From: Nocardiopsis sp. TSRI0078
Lineage (GTDB): Bacteria; Actinomycetota; Actinomycetes; Streptosporangiales; Streptosporangiaceae
Length of the DNA: 64,000 nt
NCBI RefSeq assembly: GCF_001905145.1
Contig: NZ_LWLB01000001.1
Span: 1 to 64,000 of the forward strand
Reading direction: 5' to 3'
Shown here: piece by piece, positions 16,696-26,919 of the stretch
Numbering within the stretch: the stretch's first letter is position 1
How the letters are laid out: every line of letters begins with the position of its first letter
Translations under genes and position numbers: made by a program
Notes under the pieces: model-generated
Database searches by the model: none
What the model was told of the DNA's origin: nothing
The model's input: the letters and a program-made list of their open reading frames with translations, nothing else

Positions 16696-18803
16696 CCGCC
16701 TTCCACTACTCGCAGGTGCCGGTCTCCGCGCAGACTGTCCTGCAGGTCGGTGAGTGGTCGGCCGTCGGATCCGTGGGTGGCGCGGGTCCAGGTTCCGTCG
16801 GGCTCCAGCCGCCAGGAGGAGGTGGTGTCGGCCATCGCCAGGTCCATGAGGCGGACCAGGCGCCGGCACTGTTCCGCATCGACCACGCGCACCAGTGCCT
16901 CGACCCGGCGGTCCAGGTTGCGGGGCATCAGGTCCGCGCTGCCGATCCACACCCGGGGTCGCCAACCACCCGAGAAGACGAAGATACGCGAATGCTCCAG
17001 GAAACGGCCGAGAATGCTGCGCACCCGGATGTTCTCGGAGAGCCCGGGCACCCCGGCGCGCAGGACGCAGCTGCCGCGCACCCACAGGTCGACGCTGACC
17101 CCGGCCTGTGAGGCCCGGTAGAGGGCGTCGATGATCTCCTCGTCGACCAGGGAGTTGACCTTGATGCGGATGCGCGCGGGCTCGCCCTTGCGGCTGTTGT
17201 CGATCTCGGCGGCGATCTGTTCGAGCAGCCCCTCGCGCAGGGCGGCGGGGGCGACGAGCAGGCGCCGGTAGTGCTTCCTGCGGGAGAACCCGGTGAGGCT
17301 GTTGAACAGGTCGTTGACGTCCTCGCCCACCTCGGGGTCGGCGCTGAACAGGCCGAGGTCCTCGTACATGCGGGCGGTACTCGGGTTGTAGTTGCCGGTG
17401 CCCACGTGGCAGTAGCGGCGCAGCAGACCGTCGTCGTCCCGGCGGATGACCATGGAGAGCTTGCAGTGGGTCTTGAGGCCGACGACGCCGTAGACGACGT
17501 GGCAGCCCGCCTCCTCCAGCTTGCGCGCCCACTGGATGTTGTTCTGCTCGTCGAAGCGGGCCTTGATCTCGACCAGGACCACGACCTCCTTGCCCTCGCG
17601 GGCGGCCTCGATGAGGGACTCCACGATGGGCGAGTCCCCGCTGGTCCGGTACAGGGTCTGCTTGATCGCCACGACGTCGGGGTCGGTGGCGGCCAGGGCC
17701 AGGAAGCGCTCGGTGGTGGTGGCGAAGGACTCGTAGGGGTGGTGGACGAGGACCTCGCCCTCGCGGACGGCGGCGAACAGGTCGCCGGGGGCCAGGGCGT
17801 GGGGTTCGACGGGGATCATGGGCGGGTAGCGCAGTTCGGGCCGGTCGGAGTCGGCGATCTGGGCCAGTCCCGCGAGGTTGAGCGGACCGGGGACCCGGTA
17901 GGTCTCCCCCTCCTCCGCGCCGAGCGCACGCGCGAGGATGGCGAGCGCCCCGTCGCTGATGTCCTGTTCGACCTCCAGACGCACGAGCGGGCCGAAACGG
18001 CGGCGCAGCAGCTCGTTCTCCAGGGAGGTGACGAGGTCGTCGGTCTCGTCCTCGTCGACCTCCAGGTCGGCGTTGCGGGTGACGCGGAACGCGTGGTGCT
18101 CCAGGACCCGCATGCCCTCGAAGAGCCGGGGCAGGTGGGCGGCGACGATGTCCTCCACGGGGACGAACCGGCCGCTGCCCCGGTCGCCGGTCTCGATGAA
18201 GCGGGGCAGGGAGCTGGGGATCTTGACGCGGGCGAACATGCTGCGGCCGTCGAGCGGGTCCTGGACGGCGACCGCGAGGTTGAGCGAGCGGCCCGAGACG
18301 TAGGGGAAGGGGTGCGCGGAGTCGACCGCGAAGGGGGTCACCAGCGGGTAGACCGAGCGCCGGAAGTAGTCGTGCAGGTCCTCGCGCTCGTCGCTCTCCA
18401 GGTCGCTCCAGCGCACGATGCGGATCCCGGCCTCGCGCAGGGCGGGCGCGACGCTGTCCTGGAAGCAGGCGCTCTGGCGGAGCATGAGCTCGTGGGTGAA
18501 CCGGGAGATGCGTTCGAGCAGCGCGCGGGGGTGGTGCCCGCTGGAGGAGGCGACGGACAGGCCGGTGGCCAGACGCCGTTTGAGCCCGGCGACGCGGACC
18601 ATGAAGAACTCGTCCAGGTTGCTGGAGAAGATCGCCAGGAATCGGGCCCGCTCCAGGAGGGGGACGTCCTCGTCCTCGGCGAGTTCGAGGACACGCTGGT
18701 TGAAGCGGAGCCATCCCTCCTCGCGGTCCATGAACCTGTCGGCGGGAAGCCCGGGGGGTCTGGTGGCGGTGCCCGTCGGCGTTGGCGCTGATTCCGTGCT
18801 CAC
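16692..18803 (-). CDS. ppk1: Polyphosphate kinase 1
   Basis: RNA-degradosome-type polyphosphate kinase that reversibly polymerises the gamma-phosphate of ATP into polyphosphate. The 703 residues match PPK1 length. The N-terminal domain opens with [12 protein letters not shown] and [21 protein letters not shown], followed by the head domain. The catalytic C-terminal domains contain predicted autophosphorylated His466 ([16 protein letters not shown]) and a second conserved His604 in [14 protein letters not shown] 18803 is chosen over longer frames because it follows AGAGGGAG at correct spacing and yields the usual length. It is the first gene of a coupled pair with the Nudix-phosphatase fusion. 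Polyphosphate supports stringent and stress responses, in keeping with the stress theme of the region. Confidence 0.96.
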   Translation of the reverse strand: MSTESAPTPTGTATRPPGLPADRFMDREEGWLRFNQRVLELAEDEDVPLLERARFLAIFSSNLDEFFMVRVAGLKRRLATGLSVASSSGHHPRALLERISRFTHELMLRQSACFQDSVAPALREAGIRIVRWSDLESDEREDLHDYFRRSVYPLVTPFAVDSAHPFPYVSGRSLNLAVAVQDPLDGRSMFARVKIPSSLPRFIETGDRGSGRFVPVEDIVAAHLPRLFEGMRVLEHHAFRVTRNADLEVDEDETDDLVTSLENELLRRRFGPLVRLEVEQDISDGALAILARALGAEEGETYRVPGPLNLAGLAQIADSDRPELRYPPMIPVEPHALAPGDLFAAVREGEVLVHHPYESFATTTERFLALAATDPDVVAIKQTLYRTSGDSPIVESLIEAAREGKEVVVLVEIKARFDEQNNIQWARKLEEAGCHVVYGVVGLKTHCKLSMVIRRDDDGLLRRYCHVGTGNYNPSTARMYEDLGLFSADPEVGEDVNDLFNSLTGFSRRKHYRRLLVAPAALREGLLEQIAAEIDNSRKGEPARIRIKVNSLVDEEIIDALYRASQAGVSVDLWVRGSCVLRAGVPGLSENIRVRSILGRFLEHSRIFVFSGGWRPRVWIGSADLMPRNLDRRVEALVRVVDAEQCRRLVRLMDLAMADTTSSWRLEPDGTWTRATHGSDGRPLTDLQDSLRGDRHLRVVEGG

Positions 18804-18970
18804 AATGGGCAGACTCCCTCTTTTCCATGACCTCCCGGTGACACCCCCGTGAGGGGAAGATGACCGCGACACGACCGCTGCGAACCTTCTCCGCTCACGC
18901 GCCGTCCGTGCCGGGGTGTCCCCGGCGTGCGCAACGGTCCGGTCTCGGGGTGACGGCGGCCTCGGAGCCG

Positions 18971-19909
18971 TCAGCCGACTCCGATCTGCAGGTCGGGCGG
19001 CATGATCATCAGGAACACCCCGACACGCATGGACACCTGGAGCCAGGTGTTGCGGAAGCACGCCCACAGGTAGCCGTAGAGCAGGCTGGCCGTGGCGTAG
19101 GTCAGCAGGGCGAGACCGGTGTTGTACACCAGGTCGTTCCCCGGCAGTTGGGAGACCGCGTCGTAGGGCTGGATGACCGCGTAGGTGACCGCGAAGATCA
19201 CCGAGGTCGCCACGATCCCGCCCCAGCGGCCCATCTGGATCTCCAGGCGGCTCTGCACCATCCCGCGGAAGAAGATCTCCTCGCACACGGCGATCACGGT
19301 GAAGGCCAGCACGAATCCCAGCAGGGGGAAGGAGGGCTCCGGCAGCCCGCTGTAGGGGATGAGCAGGTAGCCGAGGAGGCCCAGCGCGACCCCGACCGGG
19401 AGCAGCCCGGCCCAGCGCCAGGGCTCGGACACCTTCAGCGCGATCGCGGGCATGTCGGTGCCCTTGCCGTCCACTGTGACCCCCGAACGGTCCATGATCA
19501 GCAGCGGCAGGGTGAACAGGAACAGAAGTCTGGACACCAGCGAGGCGGACATGGCCAGGTCCGCGCCGATCTGCGCTCCGAAGGTGCGAAAGAGCAGTGA
19601 CAGCGCCGCCATGGACAGCACGAAGCAGACGAGGAGCAGCGCCAGCCAGGCCATCTCGCGGTTGAGGGGGTGGCCGTCCATCGCCCGGACGACCCTGCGG
19701 TCCAACTGCTCACGGGCACCGAATCCCCAGGTCAGGGCCCACGCCAGGATCCCGCCGATCAGCATCGGGGACCAGGAGACCATGAGGAGGATCAGGGAGT
19801 CGCCCAGGACGTCGGCGCGCAGCGCGGGGTGCGAGAGCATCGGCACCGCGATGAGCAGGACGGCGAGCACCGCCCACCCGGCGAGCCCCCATCTTCGCGC
19901 CATGGTCAC
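18971..19909 (-). CDS. CPBP-family intramembrane metalloprotease-like protein
   Basis: A 312-residue membrane protein with about eight helices. The C-terminal half has the Abi/CPBP (type II CAAX prenyl endopeptidase) signature: EExxxR as [10 protein letters not shown] (about 225-234). The usual later His motifs are less clear: the helix after it reads [10 protein letters not shown], where a catalytic His would be expected in many members, so activity is uncertain. The first half ([25 protein letters not shown]) is a hydrophobic extension. GTG 19909 (two codons before ATG 19903) sits closer to the GGGGGA site. Stands alone between ppk and the ehu operon. CPBP proteins in actinobacteria serve in stress signalling or peptide self-protection; no specific role is inferred here. 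Confidence 0.85.
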   Translation of the reverse strand: MTMARRWGLAGWAVLAVLLIAVPMLSHPALRADVLGDSLILLMVSWSPMLIGGILAWALTWGFGAREQLDRRVVRAMDGHPLNREMAWLALLLVCFVLSMAALSLLFRTFGAQIGADLAMSASLVSRLLFLFTLPLLIMDRSGVTVDGKGTDMPAIALKVSEPWRWAGLLPVGVALGLLGYLLIPYSGLPEPSFPLLGFVLAFTVIAVCEEIFFRGMVQSRLEIQMGRWGGIVATSVIFAVTYAVIQPYDAVSQLPGNDLVYNTGLALLTYATASLLYGYLWACFRNTWLQVSMRVGVFLMIMPPDLQIGVG

Positions 19910-20020
19910 AAGAGTCCCCCCTGTCTCAGAACTCTCATTCTGCCCAAGGGGAAACTAAAAGCTACTTAATGACTACGGTATGTCGCCACTCGTCTCGTCA
20001 TGCCCGGTCAGGACACGGCT

Positions 20021-20052
20021 CGGGGCCGCTCCCGGATCCGGGAGCGGCCCCG
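20021..20052 (-). terminator. Terminator after the ehu operon (32-nt palindrome)
   Basis: A perfect inverted repeat with no spacer centred on a GGATCC core, 22 bp past the ehuA stop. It would form a long hairpin in RNA and is the likely end of the ehuBCDA transcript. Confidence 0.75.
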
Positions 20053-20074
20053 TGCACCTGGACCGGTCGGGCCC

Positions 20075-20900
<826 letters not shown>

Positions 20901-20914
<14 letters not shown>

Positions 20915-21536
20915 AGCGTCGCTCCAGTCGTCGGAGGAGGATGGCGGACGGGATGCTCACGAGGAGGAACAGGAACCCCACCACGGTGTAGACCTCGACG
21001 ACACGGAAGCTCGCGCTGCCGATCTGCTGGGCCTCGGTGAGCAGCTCGCCGACACCGATCGCGATGAGCAGCGGCGTGTCCTTGAACGTCGCGATGAGGT
21101 AGTTGCCCAGGGCGGGGATGACCTTGCGGATCGCCTGCGGCAGCACGATGGCCCCCCACGTGCGGCGGGCGGGCAGGCTCAGCGCCCGGGCCGCCTCCCA
21201 CTGCCCCTTGGCCACGCCCTCGATACCCGAGCGGTAGACCTCGGCGGTGTAGGCCGCGTAGTGCACGCCGATGACGACGATGCCCACGGTCATCGGGGAG
21301 ATGTAGGCCGGGGCCAGGAGGAAGACGAACACCACCTGGATGAGCAGCGGGGTCGTACGGACGAACTCCATGGCCGCGTGCAGGACGGCGCCGACGAACG
21401 GCGCCCTGCGGACGATGGCGATCAACAGGCCCAGGACCAGCGCGATGAGGTAACCGAGGACGGTGATCTGGACGGTCACCGCCAGGCCGTCCATCAGGTC
21501 GGGCAGGATCTGGAGGGTCCACTGGAAGTCCCACAT
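20901..21536 (-). CDS. ehuD: Ectoine/hydroxyectoine ABC transporter permease EhuD
   Basis: A 211-residue inner-membrane permease of the His/Glu/Gln/Arg type (HisM family). It has about five helices, beginning [24 protein letters not shown]. The EAA loop that docks the ATPase reads [36 protein letters not shown], written here in parts: [16 protein letters not shown] then [14 protein letters not shown]. It pairs with EhuC to form the heterodimeric channel. Its start overlaps the ehuC stop by one base and its end overlaps ehuA by 14 bp, so all are translated from one message. Confidence 0.92.
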
Positions 21537-22267
21537 CAGGAGATCCCTCCCGCGGTACCGCTACCGACCGGCGTGGACTGGGCGAGGCTCTTCAGGCCTT
21601 TGCCGCGCGGCACTGCGCGGCCCAGCTTCCGGTTGGCGCGGCGTTCGAGCAGGCGCATGCCGAAGATGAGGGCATGCGCGATCAGGTAGTAGAGGACGAA
21701 GGCGCCGAGGAAGGCGATCACCGTCTCGCCCGTGGACTCGCGCATGTTCTGTGCGACGGCCGTCAGGTCGGTCACACCGATGAGGTAGACCACCGCGGTG
21801 GCCTTCATCAGCTCGATGATGAGGTTGCCGAACGTGGGCAGCATCTGGGCCCACGCCTGGGGCAGGACGACGAGGCGCATCCGCTGGAACCAGGAGAAGT
21901 TCAGCGCGACCGTCGCCTCGACCTGCGCCTTGGCCACGGCGTTGATGGACGACCGCACGACCTCGGCTCCGTAGGCCCCCACGTTGAGGCCCAGGGCGAG
22001 GATCGCGGCGAATCTGTCGTCCAGTTGGTATCCGCTCAGCTGCGGCAGGGCGAACGCCATCCAGAACATCAGCACCAGGGCGGCGATGCCCCGGAACACC
22101 TCCACGTAGACCGTGGAGACGGCCCGGGGCAGCCAGTGCCGAATCGTCCCGATGATCCCGAAGACCATGGCCAGGACGAAGGCCAGTGCACCGCCGCCGA
22201 TGGTGAGCTGGATGGTGACCCATGCGCCGTCAAGGTAGAGCGGTAGTCGCTGGATCAGGAAGTCCAC
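21536..22267 (-). CDS. ehuC: Ectoine/hydroxyectoine ABC transporter permease EhuC
   Basis: A 243-residue inner-membrane permease of the amino-acid ABC family. Helices begin at WVTIQLTIGGGALAFVLAMVFG. The ATPase-docking EAA motif appears as NAVAKAQVEATVALNFSWFQ followed by LPQAWAQMLPTFGN. A 30-residue polar C-terminal tail (NRKLGRAVPRGKGLKSLAQS) extends past the usual end. GTG start, only 7 bp from the ehuB stop. Forms the channel with EhuD. The function is assigned through operon context with EhuB and the ectoine biosynthesis genes. Confidence 0.92.
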   Translation of the reverse strand: MDFLIQRLPLYLDGAWVTIQLTIGGGALAFVLAMVFGIIGTIRHWLPRAVSTVYVEVFRGIAALVLMFWMAFALPQLSGYQLDDRFAAILALGLNVGAYGAEVVRSSINAVAKAQVEATVALNFSWFQRMRLVVLPQAWAQMLPTFGNLIIELMKATAVVYLIGVTDLTAVAQNMRESTGETVIAFLGAFVLYYLIAHALIFGMRLLERRANRKLGRAVPRGKGLKSLAQSTPVGSGTAGGIS

Positions 22268-22274
22268 TGCGGGT

Positions 22275-23198
22275 TCATCCCTCGCAGAGTTCGGCTGTGG
22301 TCATGTCGTCGGGCAGGTCGGCCTCGGTGAAGCCCCACTCCTCGCCCAGCTCCAGGAGGCGTCCGCTCTCCTTGAACTCGGCGATCACGCGGTTCATCTC
22401 CTCCAGCAGCTCGGTGTCCCCCTGCCGGACGCACAGGCCGCCCCAGCCCTTCTCCTCCTGGCCGTCGATCTCGGGGAAGAAGGGCTCGGTGACCTCGAAG
22501 GGGCCGCCCCGGTCCTGGAGGAGGTACTCGTGGGACACGCTCAGCATGGACATCGCGTCGACGCGCCCCGACTGCAGCAGCTCGTAGCCGGCGGTCTGGT
22601 TGGGGATCAGCTTCTGCTGGTCCTCGGGCACCTCGAAGTAGTTGGCGTAGGTCTGCTCGACCGAGCCGTTGAGGACCGCGACCCGAAGATCGGGGTTCTC
22701 GGCGAAGTCCGTGAAGTGCTGGATGTTCTCCGGGTTGCCCTCCTTGACCATGAAGGCCTCGGGGGAGGTGGCGGTGGGCTCGGTGAAGGCGACCTGCCCA
22801 CAGCGCTCGGGGGTGATGAACATACCTGCGGCGATGACGTCGAAACGGTTCGCCTTCAGGCCCGGGATCAGTCCGTCCCAGTTCACGGAGGAGGCCTGGA
22901 TCTCGGGGACGCCCAGCTCCTCGAAGACCGCCTTGGCCACGGCGGGGGACTGCCCGGCGGGGTTGCCGGAGTCGTCGACGAAGCCGAAGGGGATCTCGTT
23001 GGCGAGGCCGACCGCCACGAAGCCCTGCTCGCGCAGGCGCTCCAGGGTCGAGGTGCCCTCGCCCTCCTCTCCTCCTCCGCCGCCGTCGACCCGGCTGCAG
23101 GCGGCGAGACCGACGGTGGCCAGTCCCACCCCGCCCAGGCGGAGTGCGTCTCGGCGGCCCCAGGTTCCTCGGCGTACAGCTGGTACCTGCTTCTTCAC
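22275..23198 (-). CDS. ehuB: Ectoine/hydroxyectoine-binding lipoprotein EhuB
   Basis: Extracytoplasmic solute-binding protein of 307 residues that captures ectoine or hydroxyectoine for import. The N-terminus has a twin-arginine signal (GRRDALRLGGVGLATVG) ending in a lipobox LAAC, so it should be a Tat-exported lipoprotein. The mature part reads as SBP family 3, with the EhuB-like stretches VGLANEIPFGFVDDSG, QSPAVAKAVFEELGV and DVIAAGMFITPERCGQVAF. GTG 23198 is selected because it follows GAGGAG at proper distance and starts directly before the Tat motif; longer frames add an Arg/Pro-rich stretch. It is first in ehuBCDA. The promoter probably lies in 23200-23430, where a pair of GTTATGCAC direct repeats occurs. 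Confidence 0.93.
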   Translation of the reverse strand: MKKQVPAVRRGTWGRRDALRLGGVGLATVGLAACSRVDGGGGGEEGEGTSTLERLREQGFVAVGLANEIPFGFVDDSGNPAGQSPAVAKAVFEELGVPEIQASSVNWDGLIPGLKANRFDVIAAGMFITPERCGQVAFTEPTATSPEAFMVKEGNPENIQHFTDFAENPDLRVAVLNGSVEQTYANYFEVPEDQQKLIPNQTAGYELLQSGRVDAMSMLSVSHEYLLQDRGGPFEVTEPFFPEIDGQEEKGWGGLCVRQGDTELLEEMNRVIAEFKESGRLLELGEEWGFTEADLPDDMTTAELCEG

Positions 23199-23407
23199 GA
23201 CTGCTCCTCGAAAAGACTCGGGGGGAGCGGCGCGCTCGCCCGAGGGGGCGACTGCGCCGCGCATGCGGATGGTGGGACGCCTGGTGTGGGCGGGCCGCGG
23301 CCCGCTGTACCGCGACTGGGCCGCCGTCCGGTGCAGGGGCACGGCGGCCTGGTACGGGGTTCTCTCTCCCCCGGGCGTGCTCACCAGTAACGAGACCCGT
23401 TTAGTCC

Positions 23408-23427
23408 GTTATGCACTGGTTATGCAC
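23408..23427 (-). promoter_or_regulatory. Direct-repeat operator candidate upstream of ehuB
   Basis: GTTATGCAC occurs at 23408-23416 and again at 23419-23427, an 11-bp period that places both copies on one DNA face. It lies about 210 bp upstream of ehuB in an otherwise GC-rich stretch, with AT-rich sequence next to it. A regulator binding site is inferred; no regulator gene is adjacent. Confidence 0.4.
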
Positions 23428-23537
23428 GTGCGCTCCCCGGGTGATCGGTCCTTCGCCCTGCTCAGGGCGGGTCACCTGTGCTTTGTGACCCTGAGTCCGA
23501 TGCCCCGTCACCCTGGGGCGCCTCCCCCGTGAACGCG

Positions 23538-23569
23538 CCGTGGGCGAGGTCTCGCGACCTCGCCCACGG
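23538..23569 (-). terminator. Terminator of ectABC
   Basis: A perfect 14-bp stem (23538-23551 with 23556-23569) with a 4-base TCGC loop, about 130 bp beyond the ectC stop. It separates ectoine synthesis from the uptake operon transcribed in the same direction. Confidence 0.8.
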
Positions 23570-23701
23570 TGTGTTCGTCCTGCTCACTTCACTCGCTCAT
23601 CGAAGGCCCCGGAGGGGACGCCAGCGGCGTGTTCCCCCGTCGTCCGGGTGCCCCGGGGACGGGAGCCCACCCCCCGGCGGTTCCCGTCACGAGTCCGGGC
23701 C

Positions 23702-24109
23702 TCAGGCCTGGGTCGAGTCGTCGTCCTCGACGATGAGCGGGTAGACGCCGTTCTCGTCGTGGACCTCGCGCCCGGTGACGGGCGGATTGAACACGCACAG
23801 CACACGGAAGTCCGTCTTGGGGCGGACGGTGTGCTTCTCGTGACCGTTGAGCAGGTAGAGGGTGCCCGGGGTGATGATGTGCTTCTCCCCGGTCTCCTCG
23901 TTGGTCAGCTCGGCCTCGCCCTCGATGCAGTGCACGAGCTCGATGTGGTTGGCGTACCACATGCTCGTCTCCGTACCGGCGTACAGGACGGTCTCGTGGA
24001 AGGAGAAGCCGACCTTGTCCTTCGCGAGGACGATCCGCCGGCTGCGCCAGGTCTCCGTCTTGATGTCGGCGTCGGTGTCGTTGACGTCGTCCAGGCTGCG
24101 AACGATCAC
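23702..24109 (-). CDS. ectC: L-ectoine synthase EctC
   Basis: Cupin-fold enzyme that cyclises N-gamma-acetyl-L-2,4-diaminobutyrate to ectoine, the last step. The 135 residues match the family (about 130). The characteristic beginning [21 protein letters not shown], the [20 protein letters not shown] segment and the metal/substrate-site stretch [12 protein letters not shown] with [11 protein letters not shown] are all present. GTG start. It is the third gene of ectA-ectB-ectC, 129 bp after ectB, and is followed by a strong hairpin. No ectD hydroxylase gene follows, so 5-hydroxyectoine formation is not encoded within this window. Confidence 0.97.
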   Translation of the reverse strand: MIVRSLDDVNDTDADIKTETWRSRRIVLAKDKVGFSFHETVLYAGTETSMWYANHIELVHCIEGEAELTNEETGEKHIITPGTLYLLNGHEKHTVRPKTDFRVLCVFNPPVTGREVHDENGVYPLIVEDDDSTQA

Positions 24110-24238
24110 TGGTTGTCTCCTAACGCGCTCTGCTGCGCCTTTCGGTGGTGGTGCGACACGGGGCGGGGCCGGACGACGTCCCGAGGGTCGCCGCCCGGCC
24201 CCGCACCGTGTGGTGTGGAACTTCCACGCAGGAGGTTC

Positions 24239-25504
24239 CTAGGCGGGCTGTGCCCCCTTGACCGCGGCACGGGCCGCGTCAGCCATGATGTCAAGCCCGG
24301 CCGTCAGCTCCTCCTCGCTCGCCGTCAGCGGCGGCAGGAGTTTGGCGACCTCGTCCTCGGGACCGGAGGTCTCCAGGAGCAGGCCGCGGTCGAAGGACTC
24401 GGCGGCGACCTTCTTGGCGATGCCGGCCTCCTCGAAGGCCAGGCCCCGGGCCAGGCCGCGGCCGCGCACGTGCGCGCCGAACTCGGCGTGCTCGGCGGCC
24501 ATCTCGGCCAGGCGCGCGGCGACCATGTCGCCCTTGGCCTTGACACTGTCGGCGAACGAGGCGTCGCTCCAGAAGCGGCGCAGCGCCTCGGAACCGGTGA
24601 CCATGGCCGGGTTGAACCCGCGGAAGGTGCCGTTGTGCTCGCCCGGCTCCCACACGTCCAGCTCGCGCTTGAACAGCGTGAGGGCCATGGGCAGGCCGTA
24701 GCCGCTGATGGACTTGGACAGGGTGACGATGTCCGGGGTGATCCCGGCTTCCTCGAAGCTGAAGAAGTCGCCGGTGCGGCCGCAGCCCATCTGGATGTCG
24801 TCGACGATCAGCAGGATCCCGTAGTCGCGGCACAGCTCCGAGAGCTCGCGCAGCCACTGGGCGCTGGCGGCGTTGATGCCGCCCTCACCCTGGACCGTCT
24901 CGACGATGACGGCGGCGGGCTTGTCCAGGCCGCTGCCGCTGTCGTCCAGCAGGCTGCGCAGCCACAGGAAGTCCGGCGTCTTGCCGTCCAGGTAGTTGTC
25001 GAACGGCATCGTGGCGACGTGGCCCAGCGGCACGCCCGCGCCACCGCGCTTCATCGAGTTGCCGGTGACGGCCAGGGCGCCCAGGGTCATGCCGTGGAAG
25101 CCGTTGGTGAAGTTGACGATGGTCTCGCGACCGGTGTACTTGCGGGCCAGCTTCAGGGCGGCCTCGACCGCGTTGTTGCCCGCGGGGCCGGGGAACTGGA
25201 CCTTGTAGTCCAGGTTCCGCGGTTTGAGGATGACCTCCTCGAAGGTTTTCAGGAACTCGCGTTTGGCCACGCTGTAGGCGTCGAGGCTGTGGACGATCTT
25301 GTCGTCGGTCAGGTACTCGATGAGCGAGGTCTTCAGCTCCGGGTTGTTGTGCCCGTAGTTGAGCGAACCCGCTCCCGCGAAGAAGTCGAGGTAGGGCTTA
25401 CCGGTCTCGTCGTAGACATGGCTTCCGACGGCCCTGTCGAACACGACCGGCCAGTTCCGGCAGTATCCGCGGACTTCGGACTCCAGGCGCTGGAAGGTCT
25501 CCAT
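24239..25504 (-). CDS. ectB: Diaminobutyrate-2-oxoglutarate transaminase EctB
   Basis: PLP-dependent class III aminotransferase that makes L-2,4-diaminobutyrate from aspartate semialdehyde, the first committed step of ectoine synthesis. It has 421 residues, the usual size. It shows the cofactor-binding segments FFAGAGSLNYGHNN and GFHGMTLGALA, the Asp of IVDDIQMGCGRTG, and the Schiff-base lysine predicted at Lys264 in TLSKSISGYG. Preceded by AAGGAA at its ATG. It lies between ectA (87-bp gap) and ectC. The gene order ABC is the classical one. Confidence 0.97.
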   Translation of the reverse strand: METFQRLESEVRGYCRNWPVVFDRAVGSHVYDETGKPYLDFFAGAGSLNYGHNNPELKTSLIEYLTDDKIVHSLDAYSVAKREFLKTFEEVILKPRNLDYKVQFPGPAGNNAVEAALKLARKYTGRETIVNFTNGFHGMTLGALAVTGNSMKRGGAGVPLGHVATMPFDNYLDGKTPDFLWLRSLLDDSGSGLDKPAAVIVETVQGEGGINAASAQWLRELSELCRDYGILLIVDDIQMGCGRTGDFFSFEEAGITPDIVTLSKSISGYGLPMALTLFKRELDVWEPGEHNGTFRGFNPAMVTGSEALRRFWSDASFADSVKAKGDMVAARLAEMAAEHAEFGAHVRGRGLARGLAFEEAGIAKKVAAESFDRGLLLETSGPEDEVAKLLPPLTASEEELTAGLDIMADAARAAVKGAQPA

Positions 25505-25591
25505 GGTGTGTTCCTTGGTTCCTTTCCCCAGGTTCGTGGGCTCATGGCTTGGACGATGGGGTGGGTGGGTGGATCCGGTGCGGATGGTCGG

Positions 25592-26185
25592 TCACACTTC
25601 CGGCTCGGGACTGAGCGGGCCGATGCGTACGAGGTCCTCGGGATCGTGGGGGGTCTCGTCCTCCGCGGGGAAGTGTTCCCCGCCGAAGAGCGGACTCCAC
25701 ACGGCTTCGGCTCCCCGGTCCCGCGCGAACGAGGCGAACAGGGCTCGGGAGGCGGTGTTGTCGGCGGTGACGGTCGCTTCGAGGTAGCGCAGGCCACGCT
25801 CGGTGATCCGGTCGCCGATGAAGTCGAGCATCCGGCGGGCGAGCCGCTGTCCGCGGAACGCGGAGTCCACGGCCACCTGCCAGAGGAAGTACGTGTCAGG
25901 GCTGTCCGGCCGCACGAAGCCGGTGACGTAGGCCGCGACACGGCCCTCGTCATCGCGGGCGACGACGCTGGTCGCGGCGAAGTCCCGGCACCAGAGCGCG
26001 TAGGCGTACGGGGAGTTGACATCCATGCCCGTCTCCCCCGCCAGCCGCCACATGTGCGGTCCGTCCTCCGGGGACGGGTGCGACAGGCGCACGCCTCCAC
26101 GGCCCGCGGCTCCTGGTGTCTCGGAGCCCGTGGCCCCGGCGTCAGTGCGGTCGCGTGCTTGGAGGTTCGTTCGTAGATGTGGCAC
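25592..26185 (-). CDS. ectA: L-2,4-diaminobutyrate N-gamma-acetyltransferase EctA
   Basis: GNAT-fold acetyltransferase, second step of ectoine synthesis. The substrate-site signature DVNSPYAYALWCRDFAATS (about 55-73), WQVAVDSAFRGQRLARRML with the acetyl-CoA loop, and ATVTADNTASRALFASFARD are clear. Total length with the GTG start at 26185 is 197, slightly long for EctA, so initiation might be further in (for example at the valine of VRLSHPSPEDG). No Shine-Dalgarno is seen at 26185, but TAAGTT lies eight bases upstream, which would make the mRNA leaderless. First gene of ectABC; no ectR-type regulator is next to it. Confidence 0.95.
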   Translation of the reverse strand: MPHLRTNLQARDRTDAGATGSETPGAAGRGGVRLSHPSPEDGPHMWRLAGETGMDVNSPYAYALWCRDFAATSVVARDDEGRVAAYVTGFVRPDSPDTYFLWQVAVDSAFRGQRLARRMLDFIGDRITERGLRYLEATVTADNTASRALFASFARDRGAEAVWSPLFGGEHFPAEDETPHDPEDLVRIGPLSPEPEV

Positions 26186-26193
26186 GTCGATCG

Positions 26194-26199
26194 AACTTA
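26194..26199 (-). promoter_or_regulatory. Candidate -10 box of a leaderless ectA promoter
   Basis: Read on the minus strand, TAAGTT fits TANNNT and ends eight bases before the GTG start of ectA, the spacing expected when transcription begins at the start codon. No convincing -35 hexamer is seen (CTGAAA is about 20 bp further up). Confidence 0.35.
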
Positions 26200-26759
26200 G
26201 CGAACGAATACCAATGAGGTTTCAGGGAGGCTCCGTGTAGATGTTTAGGCGCGCTCTCATCGGGTAGGACTCGTTCATTTAGCAGTGCCTGGTTGCTCTG
26301 ACCAGGGCCTTCACCCGGAACTCCGGAAGGGTCCGCCGACGCGTTCACGCCCCGTCTATCAGGGGGTTTCGCGTCAGGATCGCGAGCGGACCGCACGGGC
26401 CGCCGACGCGGGCCGTGCCGCGCCCGCCATGTGAGGTCGACAACCGTCAGGGTCAAACATAGAGCCTCAACAGGCAATATTAAGCGTGCGTTAAGTCACA
26501 TTGATTCGGTGGAAACCTCGCGACATAACGCCACCGGGGGTCGTGCCTCACGCCACACGGTACGCCCGGGGGTGCCGGGAGGCCCTCCGCAACGCCGCCG
26601 GGCGGGAGGATCCGGCGGTTCGGCGCGGCCCGGAAGCCGCCTGTGCACGACCCTCGGCGCGCGGCCGCCGGCACTGCCGGACCCGGGCCCGCGGCGGGAC
26701 ACAGGGACCCGCTACCCGGGACGTCCTTGAGAAATCACGGGTTTTCCAGCAGACTTCGC

Positions 26760-26792
26760 GTAGTACTACACAAGGTCGTACTACACTTGGTC
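26760..26792 (+). promoter_or_regulatory. Palindrome and tandem 15-bp repeats upstream of whiB
   Basis: GTACTACACAAGGTC (26763-26777) is followed immediately by GTACTACACTTGGTC (26778-26792), matching at 13 of 15 positions. The first copy overlaps a perfect 10-bp palindrome GTAGTACTAC (26760-26769). It lies about 130 bp before the whiB start and looks like an operator for a regulator binding in tandem. The binding protein is unknown. Confidence 0.5.
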
Positions 26793-26919
26793 GCATCGCT
26801 GCGCCGCGATTCCCGGGCCGACCGCCCGTGGACGGCGGGGCGAGGGAGTTCCTGACCCCGCCGTGAGAGCACGGTGCGGGCCACTGACCAGGGATCACAG
26901 CCACGGATCGGAGGCGCCC

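Larger units (their letters stand above)
23199..23701 (-). other. Intergenic region between ectC and ehuB
   Basis: These 503 bp contain no supported gene. From right to left in the direction of transcription they hold a 14-bp hairpin (23538-23569) ending the ect transcript, a pair of 9-bp direct repeats (23408-23427), and the ehuB leader with its ribosome site next to 23198. Confidence 0.6.
26186..26919. other. Divergent intergenic region ectA / whiB
   Basis: This 734-bp gap holds no supported ORF. It contains the ectA promoter side (-10 candidate at 26194-26199), a 6-bp hairpin (CCTGGT at 26288 with ACCAGG), an unusually AT-rich segment around 26455-26510, and the tandem repeats at 26760-26792 before whiB. 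Confidence 0.5.

Noticed and set aside
26470-26530. GlnR-type operator in the AT-rich part of the ectA-whiB region
   Set aside because: GTCAC and GAAAC words are present, but they are 12 bp apart rather than the 6 bp required.
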